64,000 bases of DNA from Posidonia oceanica (GCA_037176725.1 JAZBRS010000075.1:78680001-78744000), one strand, 5' to 3'. Numbered from the stretch's first letter, positions 24,401-36,808 are shown. Notes: generated by a model not told the origin, from the letters alone. Numbers and translations are program-made.

Positions 24401-24721
24401 CCAAAAAAGACCGATTCCTTGAGCGTGTCGGGGGTGCCTAACACCTTCCCCGCGCGTAACAGGAGTCCTTACCCTTTCTTTGGACTCACAATGACCGTTT
24501 TGCCCTCGTCCTTGGCACGAGTCATCTTTTTACATAGCATTGCATTCACTTGCATGTTTTCTATGCTTTCCCCAGTTTTCCTCGTCTTTCCGATAATAGA
24601 CTAGGTGGCGACTCCGTTTTGTCTTATCTTTTGTTTTCCTTCTTCGCGTCGCTATCCATGAAGACCTCTCTCTGTCCGGGCCCTCGCCGATCCATATCTC
24701 CAAAGGGATCAGGCATTCACA
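21489..24721 (+). mobile_element. Solo LTR A (Tat/Ogre-like gypsy), 3233 bp
   Basis: Begins TGTAGACACCCCATTTTGAC and ends ...GGCATTCACA, flanked by a perfect 5-bp TSD GACAT (21484-21488 and 24722-24726). Near its 3' end it has GGGGGTGCCTAACACCTTCCC-type and GGTGGCGACTCC words that I associate with Tat/Ogre LTRs. No gag, pol, PBS or internal region is present, so it is a solo LTR left by LTR-LTR recombination. It carries eight occurrences of a hairpin motif, mostly as doublets, between 21721 and 23929. The ends and middle closely match LTR B (59302-62173). Frames at 21714-22519 are incidental. Confidence 0.88.
22600..23929. repeat. Hairpin-doublet array in solo LTR A
   Basis: Hairpin units of about 29 bp, arms GTTGGACGC/GCGTCCAAC or variants, mostly occur in head-to-tail pairs: 22600-22656, 22764-22792 (single), 22961-23020, 23192-23250, 23422-23480, 23652-23709, 23871-23929. 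One more pair lies apart at 21721-21778. Successive starts in the regular part are 231, 230, 230 and 219 bp apart. Confidence 0.9.
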
Positions 24722-24939
24722 GACATGAGAGGATAGAGATCAGAACCTCCTTATTTTCCATGAATCGTATAGCCTTAATGGTCTAAAATTTGGAAAAAAA
24801 AAGATTAAAAGGTAGAGAAGAGAATACTGTAGCATTACTAGCACAAAAAAGAAAGAAAGAGAGATGGACGAACCTGTATAAGGTGTAGGGGAGTAGAGGA
24901 AAAAAATGAAGAGATAAGAGAAATAGAGATATGGACGTC

Positions 24940-24991
<52 letters not shown>

Positions 24992-26433
24992 ATTAGATGA
25001 TGTGTTACCTGAAGAGGCGGGATCCATACAGTCGTTTCCTGTCAGTGACATCTTCGCCTTCTCCATGCAGTTAGGTGGAAATGTCATTAAGACTACTTTA
25101 ATTGTGGTAAATTTCTGAAATAAGTAGCAATGAATATCCCCTTCCATAACGTAAGGCCTCCTCCTTATTCTTATGGCTACACCTTATTCTTCTTCTATAT
25201 CCTCCGCTATGCAAGTACGAGTAATGCTACTATCCACATGTTGAGACATTTGCATCCAATTTCATTTTTGAAAAGCCTCATATTTGTTTTCCATCTTGTG
25301 AAGGTGCTGTAAGAGTTCTCCACAGAGGTAAGTCCTTTTGGACCTTCTCCTTCCTGTCAAAGAAAAATTAACAAAAGAATCTATAAGAAAAGAACATAAT
25401 TTAAAACGAAACATATACTGCTTAAAAAATATGTTCCTTTCAATCTACACATTCCTCCCTTGCTCATTATGTTTCTTTGTTTTAATATAATTTATTTTGC
25501 TACTAGCTGATGCTTCTGTATTGTCTCCATGACATTGCATTTTTTTTCCTTTATGTTTCTTCCTTTTCATATGTATTATTATTTTATTACTAGCTCATCC
25601 TTTTGTATGTTATCCATGTATTTATTTTTTGGGCATTGCCTTTCTATTCCCCATGCTATAAGTATAAAATCAAAAGAAATGTATAATAAAAAAAACAACT
25701 TGCAGAGCAAAAGAACACACAAGAATCTACATGTATCTTTCGTATAGGTCTTTGCAGGAGATTTGAATGGAACCAATGTTCTCAAATAGATCTCAACTGT
25801 CAGAGCTAGAATCAAGAAATCAACGGTGTGGATTGAGTAGGCTGTAGCAGATGTAATTATGAGCTTTGTGTGTCATATAAAAAACTAGCATCTGCTATCA
25901 TTAGAGGGTCACTTTTGTTGATTTTACTTTCAACTCAAAATCCTATAAAAGAACAAAAAATTTGATATACATTATGCTTCTTTTCCATCTCCATAATTTG
26001 ATCATTAATATAATAAAATATAAGTTTTTTGTTTATAAATTCTTATAAAGTCACTAACAATAGATATTTAACTACCAATAACATATGAAATATGATATCA
26101 ATGTAATAGATTTCTTTCTTAAACAAGATAAGTTCTCTTTGCTTGAGCATATGAATAAATGATGATAATTTTTCTATTAAATAAGAATAAATATAGTCAA
26201 GCAATGATGACAAAAATGATAAGCGACAAATGATATTTAAATAAGAAACATAAATAATAAACTTAATCTTTCAATTACATTATTATACATTATTTAAATA
26301 AAAATTAATTAATTTTCAATATCAAAATTTAAATATAAAGTTAAATTAATTTATTTTATATATGTTACAATACGTGCATCGCACGTGCCAAGTCACTAGT
26401 ATATATATATATATATATGATTGGGTTCTACTA

Positions 26434-26468
26434 TACTTTACCTCAAAATGCTATTTTGAGGTAAAGTA
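26434..26468. repeat. Perfect 15-bp inverted repeat
   Basis: TACTTTACCTCAAAA is followed by a 5-base loop and its exact complement. It lies just outside the Helitron 3' end and may be the tip of a small MITE or foldback element that begins in the TA run. Confidence 0.9.
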
Positions 26469-26689
26469 ACCTATAACTGTTAGATCTTGATCCTAGAGTC
26501 AATATGAAAATCACCCTTTTATTAATGGTGGTTTTGTATTTTGAAAGTTAATGAGAGAGAGACTATAGTCAATTAATTGTTGTTATTGAATAAAGTGTAG
26601 CTATAGTAATAATTAGTCCGGTTACCAATGATTTTGGGAATACGAAGGGTTTTACACGTTTTTTAATATGTTGGTGTTCTCTAATGAAA

Positions 26690-27890
26690 GTACTTTTCAT
26701 GGAAAAAAGTTTTCGTTTCATGAAAAAAAGCTTTTCATAGAAAAAGTTTTCATGGAAAAAAGTTTTCATTTTAACAAAATAAAAAAAACCATCATTCAAA
26801 GAGAAATTAAGACAACAAAATACAGTTACTATTTATGGTAACTGAAACAAAATGCTATTGACTTAAGTTAATATCTAAACTAGTTTCAGTATACAACAAA
26901 TATGGAGTTAAACAAAATTAACCATGACAATTGTTCAATTTTAAGAAGACATTCACATCACAAGTTTAGACAATACTGTGAAACTAAATGAAATTAGCCA
27001 ACAATAATTATACTTCTATTTTCATACATTGGAACCTCATTCATGACCTTAATGTAGTCCCTAAAATCATATTGTTTACAAAAACTATAAAACGAAAACT
27101 TTTTTACATGAAAACATTTTTTCCATGAAATGAAAATTTTTTTTCCATGAAAAACTCTTTTCATTCAGTTGCAGAACATCACTTGAATGATTTTTTTTAA
27201 AAATGAAAACCTTAAAATGAAAACTTTTTTCCATGAAAAACTCTTTTTCCCTTAAAAAATCACTTTATCCTAAAAAGTGATTATTTTCCATCATATTATT
27301 TTTAAAACGAAATTTTTTTTCCATTAAAAATTTTTTTCCATGAAACGAAAACTTTTTCCCATGGAAAACTCTTTCCATTCATTTGCAGAACATCATTTGC
27401 ATGATTTTTTTTAAACGAAAACCTTAAAACAAAAACTTTTTTCCATCAAAAAAAAAGTTAGATACAGTAATGAATCCCATTTTTCGATTGAATGAATTTA
27501 AGTTAAATACACTTTTTCAGTTTTGTATTTTAATTCAAAATAATGTATTTGAAGTTGTCATTCAGTATTCACTTGAATGATGTTTTTTTTTAATTTTTTT
27601 TAAAACAAAATCTGTAAAATGAAAACTTTTTTCCATGAAAAACTCTTTTATTCAGTTACGAAACATTCAAGTGTTTTTTTATCTTTTTAAAATGAAAACT
27701 TCTAAAACGAAAACTTTTTTCCATGAAAAACTCTTTCATTTAGTTGCGGAACATTACTTGAATGTCGTTATTATTTTATTTTATTTTATTTTAAATTTGA
27801 AACAAAAAAGATTTCCTAAAAACTTTATCCAAACAAAAGCTTTCCTAAAAAAAGTTTTATCAAAACAAAAACTTTTTTTTTCAGAGCAAG
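26690..27890. repeat. Foldback array of GAAAACTTTTTTCCATGAAA units
   Basis: At 27080-27890 the word GAAAACTTTTTTCCATGAAAA recurs at least seven times, several followed by ACTCTTT(T)CATTCAGTTGC(A/G)GAACAT. At 26690-26790 the complement (TTTTCATGGAAAAAAGTTTTC) recurs three times, giving inverted arms around a roughly 300-bp spacer. Confidence 0.85.
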
Positions 27891-28547
27891 AGGAAGGCAA
27901 TGTCCTCAGGTTTGTATAAATATAGGATAAACAAAATATATGTTCAAGCTTGCCGATAAACAAAAAAATGGCAGTGCAACTACATCGGCACCAGATCAAA
28001 AAGAAATAGAGCCAGATACAAGCACACACCATCAAAAAATTCCCAGCCTAGGAATCACAACCACACATGAATGAAGAAACCATCTTGTAATCCATTGGCA
28101 CGCAGCATTGCTCGGCAACCATGATCCACCAGCCCAAATCGAGAATCATCCTTGCGCAAGACATGGTGTGAATGCACATCCTGCCAGGCAAAGGAGACAA
28201 CAAAATAGTAGAACAACAAGGATCCACCATGCTATACTTGGTTCCTTCAGCATCCAAGGCTTTAGGGCCAGCGTGATGCAACAATTCCAGAACTGACGAG
28301 AACCCCATACCTGCAAATCCCCCCAAACACAGCCCCCAGCAAACCCACATTGCCTCAAATCAAACACTGAAACACACAATAAAACATCTAGGTCCAACGA
28401 AAGTAGCAAAAGTCACCTATTGATAAAGCATTTGTGACATTGGGAGCTTTGAGATGCTCGGAGATCCATGACACGGCGGCGACAACGGAGGAGGAGGTGG
28501 AGGTGGTGATTTCCTGATTTTTCTTGGGGATGCCTTTGGTTCTGATG
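27891..28547. other. No recognised gene; possible gene fragment
   Basis: A 100-codon minus-strand frame at 28048-28350 (with ELLHHAGPKALDAEGTKYSM) and moderate GC suggest former coding DNA. I recognise no family. Confidence 0.3.
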
Positions 28548-29003
28548 TCAATTGGGTGTTTTCACAACAAAACCTTGGGGTGATGCTCGGCGTGGGACCG
28601 TGCCGACGAGGGGCTTGGGGGTCTCAGAGGGCTTGGAGTGGAAGATCTTGAGGGCGAGGGTGGAGCAATCGAGGAGGGAGGAAGGGATGGGGAGGGTGAA
28701 CCTCTCGTTCCAAACAAGGCAGGAGGAGTCCGCGTCGTCGGGCTTGATGGCGAGGTGGCGGTCGTCGTCGTCGTCGTCGTCGTCGTCGTTGCTGTTGGGT
28801 TTTGACGAGGAGGAAGACGGAGGAGGAGGGCGAGATGACGCTATTCCAGTTGGATTTTGAGGAGGAGGAAGACGTGGATGGTGGCTTTTGGTGGGGAAGA
28901 AGAAGGGATTCAGTGGAGAAGAAGAAGTGAAGAGAGTGGGTGGGTTTTTTTGTTTTAGTTTAACGTGAGATGTAATAGATAATAAGTGTGGTGTAGTTTT
29001 CAA
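28548..29003 (-). pseudogene. C2-domain-like gene fragment
   Basis: The 151-codon frame has a Ser/Pro-rich N-terminus, an Asp run from a GTC trinucleotide repeat (28755-28795), then CLVWNERFTLPIPSS and LALKIFHSKPSETPKPLVGTV. The last two resemble the second half of plant C2 domains (VWNE...F.....LKI....KPLVGT), which bind Ca2+ and phospholipid. The first half of the domain is missing and the frame ends in unrelated sequence, so I read it as a fragment. Family assignment is by eye only. Confidence 0.4.
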
Positions 29004-29164
29004 TGAAACTTTTAATTAATGCTATAATTTAGATATTCAAAAAATACAAAACTACTGATTTCTCCTACTTGTGGTTTGTGGTTTTATATTTTTTTTAAGA
29101 TATATGATAAAATGATGGATGGCTAAGATGAAGCCTCATCTAAGAGGTGTTTTGTGGTAAGATG

Positions 29165-29173
29165 CACCAGATC

Positions 29174-29242
<69 letters not shown>
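29165..29242. repeat. (TC)n(TA)n microsatellite
   Basis: About 17 TC repeats followed by about 18 TA repeats and a short GTAT tract. Confidence 0.95.
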
Positions 29243-29253
<11 letters not shown>

Positions 29254-29433
29254 ATATGAATTGGTTCTCAGTTCGATTATGTTAACCGTACCCAGAATCA
29301 AGAATCGAATCACTAAGAGTAGTTGTAAAATTTGAGAACCAAACCAAACCATTAAATAAATCTAAATCGAACCGAACCATAAAAAATAGTTTGGTTCGGT
29401 TTGATTAATCGGTTCTTACCGAACCGTGTGCAC
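29243..29433 (-). mobile_element. One end of a hAT MITE
   Basis: On the minus strand it begins TAGAGGTGCACACGGTTCGG and runs into GGTTCGGTTC-rich sequence that matches the first ~190 bp of the complete hAT MITE at 48198-48907. It is cut by the (TA)n microsatellite; the other end is not present nearby. Confidence 0.7.
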
Positions 29434-30912
29434 CTCTAGTCCAGATGTCTCATAGAGGGTACCTACTTTACTTTTGTCAGGAAAATAAAATTGACCAATT
29501 TTTTGATAATTAAATCGATCAATTTGAAATGTCGCAAAGTGAAATTCAGCATTGACATATTATAGTAAAAAAGATTCCTATTCCTTGATGAAAAAAGCGT
29601 AAAATCTTAAAGTAGTAAACATTATACATTAAGGCATGAATAGTACAAAATACATGAAACAATATAACTTTTATAATAAATACATGTTACAACCAACTTT
29701 GGATCAGACATATATTTTGAAAGAAAATGCAAAGTTTCTCTACCATTATGAATTTTCACACTATATCAGAGTGAGAGAATCCAACTTATGTAAGGTTCTG
29801 CTCCAACTCCGGTCGGCCATATGTACTGCAAACTCGCACCATTCACTTAAGTAATTGCTCTGGTGTTGAACGTTTTTCTCTTCTTCTTTTTTGCGTTGAA
29901 CAAATTGAAATTGTACAGCGATGATTTTGTAATACTAATTTAGAAGAGTTTTATTAGTTTGCTATCTAGTTGAAAGCATACTGAGTTATCTACTAAATAA
30001 ATCTACGTGCATGAGCTCCAACAGGGCCGAAATGTTGTATTCGAAACATTAGCATTTTCTTTTTTGAAAAAATGTTTCATAACTAACATGGTATTGGTTG
30101 GTATTTGTATTCGTTGCACTTATTTGCATGACGGAGAGTGATGTGAGAGTGCTTTATTACTTGTATGGATATGTAAATAAATAATAAGAAAATCGGAACG
30201 TGAAAGGTGGAGGAACATGTATTTCGCATGTAAATTATTGGCAGTATTTTCTTATGAATTCTTTTATAAAGAATAAACTCTTCTGAATAGACGAAGTTTG
30301 GAACTTAGTAACAACTGATGCTGAATGTCTTTGTAACTTATTTCACACAAAAAACCCGTAGAATTAAAAAACCTTTAATTGAACAAAAGAAAATCTCATA
30401 TCAAATCATCTCTCTGTTATGCATGCAAGATACATAAGATAATTAAAGTTAGAACATAGCGAATTCCATTCTCTCTATGTTTCGTTTTGAGTAAGAAATA
30501 GCACCACCGGACGTGTTTCAGTGTTTGTACCTTGTTATATATGTTGTGGATGTCATCCGCATTATTATAGTACTCGACAATAAACAATTCGACAAAAAGG
30601 AAACTTCCACACTCATATTCCAACATTTGCCATAGTATATATATGTCAGTATCTTAAGGAGACATTATCTAAAAGTAGAATACTGAAACATATGGAACTC
30701 CTATCGACAAGAGGTTAATTCCGGATGGATACGTGGACCTCATCATAAATTATCGAGAACAAATTCTTCCTGTAAAATAAATTAGGGATTTTTGCTTACA
30801 TGTCCTTGAAAAATAGTGTATTTGCCAAGATGTCCTTACATAAAATCTATTTTCTTGTATGCCGGTACATACTTATCTGTTACACTTGCATGCCCTCGCT
30901 GTTAATGTCCTA
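29434..30912. other. No recognised gene
   Basis: 29434-29520 is the repeat shared with 13446-13535. The rest is AT-rich with short unrecognised frames only. Confidence 0.5.
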
Positions 30913-31926
30913 TCATGCCATCGCACGATCCTCTCTTCTTACGTCTCTTCTTTGTGCCTGCTCTCTTTTTCCCTCTAAAACCTCAACAACTCTCCTTCTT
31001 CCTCTGCGATCCAAAACATTGAGAGAGAGTGATAGAAGATTGGTACTGTGTATAATGAACGATGAGTTCGAAGATAAAGGCGCAAAACAATATTGGCAAC
31101 GTGGCATTCTTTGATATCTTTCTCTTGAACTCCAGCTTGTGGCCATTGGAAAATCCACAAGAATATCTCGTCTTGGAAACCTAAAGAAGCCCTCCTCCAA
31201 GACCATCGCTTTGCATATCTCAATGGTGAATCCCCGCAACAGGTCCAGTCGACTTCCCGTAAACCTCTCCTAGACTAAATGTTTCTTGGAGCAGTCTAGC
31301 ACGACGGAGCTACTCCACGGCGTCACATTCTCCATCTTCTCTGAATCGACATTGACAAGACCTTCCGGTCTCACCTACCACTCTCCGTCCCTGACTCAGC
31401 ATGAGGTGATGGGCAACTCGTAGTAATTCCAGTCCTCTCTGTGTAAGACATGGGTGGTGTAGTTGGACGTAACGAGCGTCGAAAAGAGTGTGATATCCAC
31501 AGTCTTCATCTTCGATGGATGCGGCGGGAGCTCGATCGTCTTCGAGAAGAACGGCTTGAACAAGTACATGCGTTGTTTGCCACCCTTCTGTTTCAGTAGA
31601 AGCCATCCCACCCTGCACGCCATGCAGACGGAGCAAGCCAATTCTGGAAGCTCAACGATGCCGCAAAGAGACGGCGTGGATAGGTTGTAGAAGAAGCATC
31701 TGTTGTTGTCGTTGTTGAAGATGATGAACGTTTGGTCGCTGGTGACATTTGGACTTGGACACCTATAGAGCCGATAGAAATGTAAGATAAACTGAGAATG
31801 AAGAAGAGGAAAAAAATGAATTATAAGGAGAAGGAGAAGCCGAAGAAGAATAGACAAAGTAAGGGACGAAGAAGAAAAAGAAGATGAAGAAGAATGAAAA
31901 CTTTCTAAGAAGAGAAGGGCATGCAA
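30913..31926 (-). pseudogene. DUF295 (F-box-associated) gene fragment
   Basis: The main frame, 31926-31396, has FYNLSTPSLCGIVELPELACSV, CRVGWLLLKQKGGKQRMYLFKPFF and KTIELPPHP. This order resembles the repeated beta-propeller strands of plant F-box/DUF295 proteins, which act as substrate adaptors of SCF ubiquitin ligases. An F-box is not visible; upstream is a Ser/Leu low-complexity run. Downstream coding continues only in other frames (31310-31636 and 30913-31239), with stops, so the gene is broken. Family call by eye. Confidence 0.45.
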
Positions 31927-32054
31927 GGTTGGTCTTCGACCAAACTATTGTGGACTATTTGCTAAGGTTGTGGTTTAGCAACCTGACAATTTACAGGAAC
32001 GTGGCTTAAAGTATTAGGCAATGGTAATACTGTAATAATCTATTCATGCACCTA

Positions 32055-32755
32055 TCTATCTATTATTACTAATTATCACTTTATAAAAGAATAAGAAGCA
32101 TGACACCTAGGTAAGCATGTCTCTTAATTATTCATCATTAGCACTATTCATCAAAACACATTTTTTTTTTCACTTTTATTATAACTAAGATAACATTAGC
32201 CTCTTCATATTCCTCTCATATTAATCCTATTAATTTTCACTTTTATTTATATTTTTAATTATTTGTTTACAAATTTTTATTTAATAGTTGATACTATACA
32301 TAGGTAAATAACTTATGCAATTGCTAATACCAAAAAACTAAAAACTGATCCAATAATTGAGTGCCACATGGAAATACACTAAAGATTATAATTTTTGAAA
32401 GTATCTATTATTAATCTAATATGCTATATAACTATTTGTCACTTATGGATGTGAAATGGTGAAAAAACAGTTCTGCTACATGTTTTTCACATCTTAGTTG
32501 TCATTAAGATAACATTAGTCTCTTCGTATTCCTTTCATATCAATCTTCGTATTTTTTATTTTTATTATATTTTTAATGATATATTCACAAATTCTCATTT
32601 AATAGTTGATAATATACATAGGTAAATAACTTATGCAATTGCTAATACCAAAAAATTGATTCAATAACTAAGTGTCTCATGGAAATACACTAAACTTTAT
32701 AAATTTTGAAAGTATCTATTGATTAATCTAATATACTATATAATTATATATATAT
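32055..32755 (+). mobile_element. Decayed Helitron-type 5' ends with a ~320-bp tandem duplication
   Basis: TCTATTATTACTAATTATCACTTT near 32059 and TCTAATATGCTATATAACTA at 32415 resemble the 5' end of the Helitron at 19035. The sequence between them is repeated at an offset of about 320 bp (for example AATAGTTGAT at 32283 and 32603). No 3' end is assigned to these copies. Confidence 0.45.
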
Positions 32756-33313
32756 ATTTATACTATATTATTAATTGTCACTTTTGTTGAAAGGAGAGCT
32801 ATATCACTTGGCATTTCATCATTAATGCTACTAATACCAACCCATTTATTACAAATCTTTGTTTTCATATAAGAAGAATATGTCCACCACAAATTCAAAT
32901 AATTAGTAATCAAATAAATGATAACATATCATCTAATTAACGATAAATGAATAGATTTACTTTTATAGAATAAAACTCCAATTAAACTCATCCAATTTAC
33001 TACTTTTTAATATCACTTATATAGGATAATTTCAATATCATTTTTGATGCCAAAGGACACAAGGATTGGGATGATTTTAATTACTTTCTACATAGACTAA
33101 TATCATTTTTACTGTAAAGAAAATACCTTATAATATATCTCTACTCATTTGAAAGAACAGTTTGCTTTTTATATACGTTAATCTTAGAATTTGCCTTATG
33201 TTTTTTTTGATCCATAGTTTTTCTAGTTCCAACATATAAGATCAAAATTTTAAAAATAAAATAAAATATATTTATTTTGTACATATTGCAATTCGTACAT
33301 GTTAGTTTACTAG
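32756..33313 (+). mobile_element. Small decayed Helitron
   Basis: It starts near TTATACTATATTATTAATTG, followed by TCACTTTTGTTGAAAGG-type sequence and CACTTGGCATTTC, as in the large Helitron. It ends CTAG (33310-33313) followed by T. The 22 bases before the end match the large Helitron end except for transitions, so the terminal stem has decayed. Confidence 0.55.
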
Positions 33314-33539
33314 TATAAAGAAAAAAAAATATACCTCGAGTAGTCCGTCCATTATTTAATTCTCGTTATATTGATTAGATAATCGAAATCATTAATTTAT
33401 TTCCTTTGAAAAGGATACGACTTGATAAACAAGTTGAATAGGAACATTCATGATTGAGTGTGCAGTTGAGATGTTATGAAATTGGACTCCATAATCTAGG
33501 AGGAATTGAAGAGGATATCGAGTCAATGCCCTACTTGTT

Positions 33540-33989
33540 TTTTGTTTTTTGTTTTTAGCAAATGGTAAATTTCTATTAATTAAGTACTTGGCTACGTGTG
33601 TCATCACCAAGTAAGCAAAATAATACAAAGTTTAGTGCATAAATGATCCATACAAAATTTGGGATGAATAAGACCCAATATCATCAATAGTTTCAAATAA
33701 ACATTTCCAAAATAGCCATAGAGAAAGATGGCCAGAAATAGAAAATCCCACTAAAAAGACTGGTAGATAAAGAACTTCAGGCGCCTGAATCATTCAGTGG
33801 AGGAGATGGCACAACTAGCTCCAATTCAGCAACTCCAGGCTCAGCAGCCAGGACCTCCTCAACATTCAACCTTGCCGACTATGGAATTGGTTGCACCGCC
33901 TGGGATTGATCCCACTCTTGTTGCATCTGCTGAATGGCATGGGAGACAGAAGCAGCAACCGAGGCATGCCCCGTCAGGAGATTGTTTGC
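33540..33989 (-). other. LINE 3' UTR
   Basis: Follows the end of the ORF2 remnant and ends in an A-rich tail (AATTTACCATTTGC then AAAAACAAAAAAC on the minus strand). A plus-strand frame at 33797-34027 is incidental. Confidence 0.6.
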
Positions 33990-36808
33990 TCAGATTGACG
34001 AAAAATGCAAAATTTGAAATAAGATAGTTGATAAGTTTCCATAGTGATTTCTAAAGATGACCAAATTTCTATTAAGCCATAAACTCCACAGAATAGCCAA
34101 CACAAGGATATGCCAGCCCAAATGATTAATATTAAATTTTGCAAACTGGATTAACGAAAAAATATCAGAAATGTATGTAATAGACAAACAAGCAGTATTG
34201 TACAAAAAGAAATCCCAAATACTCACAGCTAAAGGGCAGTGTAAAAAGATATGACTATTAGTTTTCAAATTATGACCACAAATCTCACAGTTAAGTAAAC
34301 CAATCCACCCCCTCCGTTCTAGATTTACCCTAGAGAGAGTTTAATCATGCATTACTAGCCATGCAAATATTCTAACTTTTAAAAAAGCAGTAGCTTTCCA
34401 GATGTTACGCTGGAATTTGGAACGAAGGCCACAATTATTTAGGAAGCTATAGTAGCTTTTCACACTAAACTTCCTATGTGAAGTTAAAATCCACTCCACC
34501 AAATCAGCTCCATGAGTTAATCGAATAGAGTCTATTTTATCAATGAAATCATGCAGTTTCAAAGAAGAATGAAAGGCATTAAGAGACTCCAGGTTAACTG
34601 AGAAGATTTCTAACTGTCTTTCACTATAGTTCAAAACCATTTTCTCAACAGAGCAATTTTTTTCCTAGAAATAGAATACAAATATGGCCAAGTATGCTTC
34701 AGAGCAAGGTTGCCTACCCATTTATTCTCCCAGAATATTATTTTTTTACCATCACCCAAAGAGAATGAGGATAACATATTCATAATTGGAAAGCAACACT
34801 TAAGCTCCTACCAAAGAGGGGAGGCCTTGTTGGGGGCCACATTAAGTAGGACACCCATATTATTACTAGCACAGTACCTACTTTTCACTAAACTGGGTCA
34901 TTTTAAGCGCAAGTTACTTGCAAGCAGATTCCAAAGAAGTTTACACTTGAGAGCTAAGCTGAAGTTTCTAATATTGATAATACCCAACCTATCTTGATCC
35001 TTGCTTCGACAGATATTCATCCATCTAGCTAAACAATATCCTGATTGTGTTGAGGCATTAGATTTCCAAAGAAAACGCCATCGAATGCGATCAATTTTCA
35101 ACTCCACTCTTTTGGGTAGATGCAGCATAGACAAGTAATATGTAGAGATAGCTGAAAAGACTGAATTGATTAAGGTGAGCCAACCTCCCAAGGATAGATA
35201 ACTAGTCTTCCAAGTATCCAACTTGGTTGTAATTTTGTCTATCACTAGTGACCAATCACTATATGAGGCTTTTTTAAAATGCAATGGTAGTCCCAAATAT
35301 TCAACAGGTAATGCTGAAGAGGTACAACCCAGAATTGAACAGTACCTAGCCATCCGTGCATCGAAATCCTGATCCCAGTGAGAGAGGACTTGCTAAAGTT
35401 TATTTTAAGGCCCGAACGTGCTTGATAGTAGTAAAGGATCCTTTTGAGATTAACAACACCTTCCTCACCAGGAGTTAGAAAAATAAGGGTATCATCTGCA
35501 TATTGAATGTTTAAAACTTGAGGTCCAGAATGAGGATATTGAATACCTTTGATAAGATTATTTTGCATACCCAGGGCTAGCATTATATTAAGGATATGTG
35601 TTGCTACTATGAATAGAAATGGAGAGAGAGGATCCCCTTGTCTAAGCCCATTGGAGGCTCCATAGAAATCTCTAGGCGATCCATTGACCAAAATAGAGAT
35701 TCTAGTTGATGAGGTGCACATTTTAATCCAGTTCACCCATTTGTTGCCACAGCCCAACCCTATAAGAGAGTTAACAAGGAACTCCCAGTTAACATTGTCA
35801 AATGCTTTTTCAAAATCTAATTTGAGCATGAGCCCAGGGATTTGAGACGAATTCAAAAAATGAAGAGTTTCTTGGGCTACTAGGAAACAGTCACTAATGT
35901 TGCGCTCAGGTAGGAAAGTACACTGAGAGTCATCCAAGATAGTATTAAGAATGGGGCAAAATCTAGTAGCAAGGCATTTAGAAATAATCTTGTAGCTGTT
36001 GTTTAAAAGACTAATGGGCCTATAGTCTTGGATTCTCTCAGCCTTAGACTTTTTTGGAATAAGTGTTATAAAAGTCTGATTTATGCTTTTCAGAGTGTTA
36101 ATATCATTAGCTTGGTACAAGAGCTTGAACATGTCGATAATATCACTCTTTAAATCATCCCAAAATTGATAATAGAAACACAAGCGAAATCCATCTGGTC
36201 CGGGAGATTTCTCCCCAGATAGGGAATCTACACTTGTTTTTATTTCCTCCTCAGAAAATGGTATCACTAGATTTGCAGGTTTAGCAATCTTAATTAGCAG
36301 AAGAATGTCCCAATTCATAGAGACCCCAGAGGTAGCTAGTTTGTTGAACAAGGAGAAGAAAAACTTTTCAATGGCCTTGGCAATGATACCAGGGGAGTCA
36401 GTGTGCATACTATCAACAATAAGACATGATATGGTGTTGATCCTCCTCCTATGGTTTACCATTTTATGAAAAAAGGCAATATTGAGATCCCCCTCTTTAA
36501 GCCACTAGATACGGGATTGTTGTTTCCAATATACTTCAAGATCAAGTAAGATATTATAATGCTCAGCTTTAAGAGCTTGTTTCCTATTCCATTCCTCCAA
36601 AGTAAGGGGAGTTGTCTCAACCTGAATATCCAGGTCCCGTATCATGTTCTCAATTTCTAGCAATTTAGCATTATGGTTGTAGATATCCCGTTTTGGCACT
36701 CTCCTCATTGTCGTAAAACATCATTGCATCATATCATGCTCAGTTCACCTCTAGAAGCCTTCTTCTCAATCCAAGTACTCTCCTTTGAGCCAATTACAAA
36801 TCCAGGGT

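Larger units (their letters stand above)
19035..26399 (+). mobile_element. Non-autonomous Helitron, 7.4 kb, carrying a nested solo LTR
   Basis: The 5' end is TCTATACTATATTACTAATT preceded by A. The 3' end is CTAG followed by T, with a stem-loop ACGTGC-ATC-GCACGT (26372-26386) nine bases before it. These are the defining Helitron features (5'-TC, 3' hairpin, CTRR, insertion between A and T). After removal of the solo LTR at 21489-24721 and its TSD, about 4.1 kb remains. No Rep/helicase is present, so movement would need an autonomous partner. The interior is AT-rich and built from duplicated and inverted blocks. Flanks on both sides are TA-rich microsatellite. Confidence 0.8.

Noticed and set aside
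36505..36708. Frame starting MRRVPKRDIYNHNAKLL
   Set aside because: The first residues are in solo LTR C. The real content is the continuation of LINE ORF2 from 36677.
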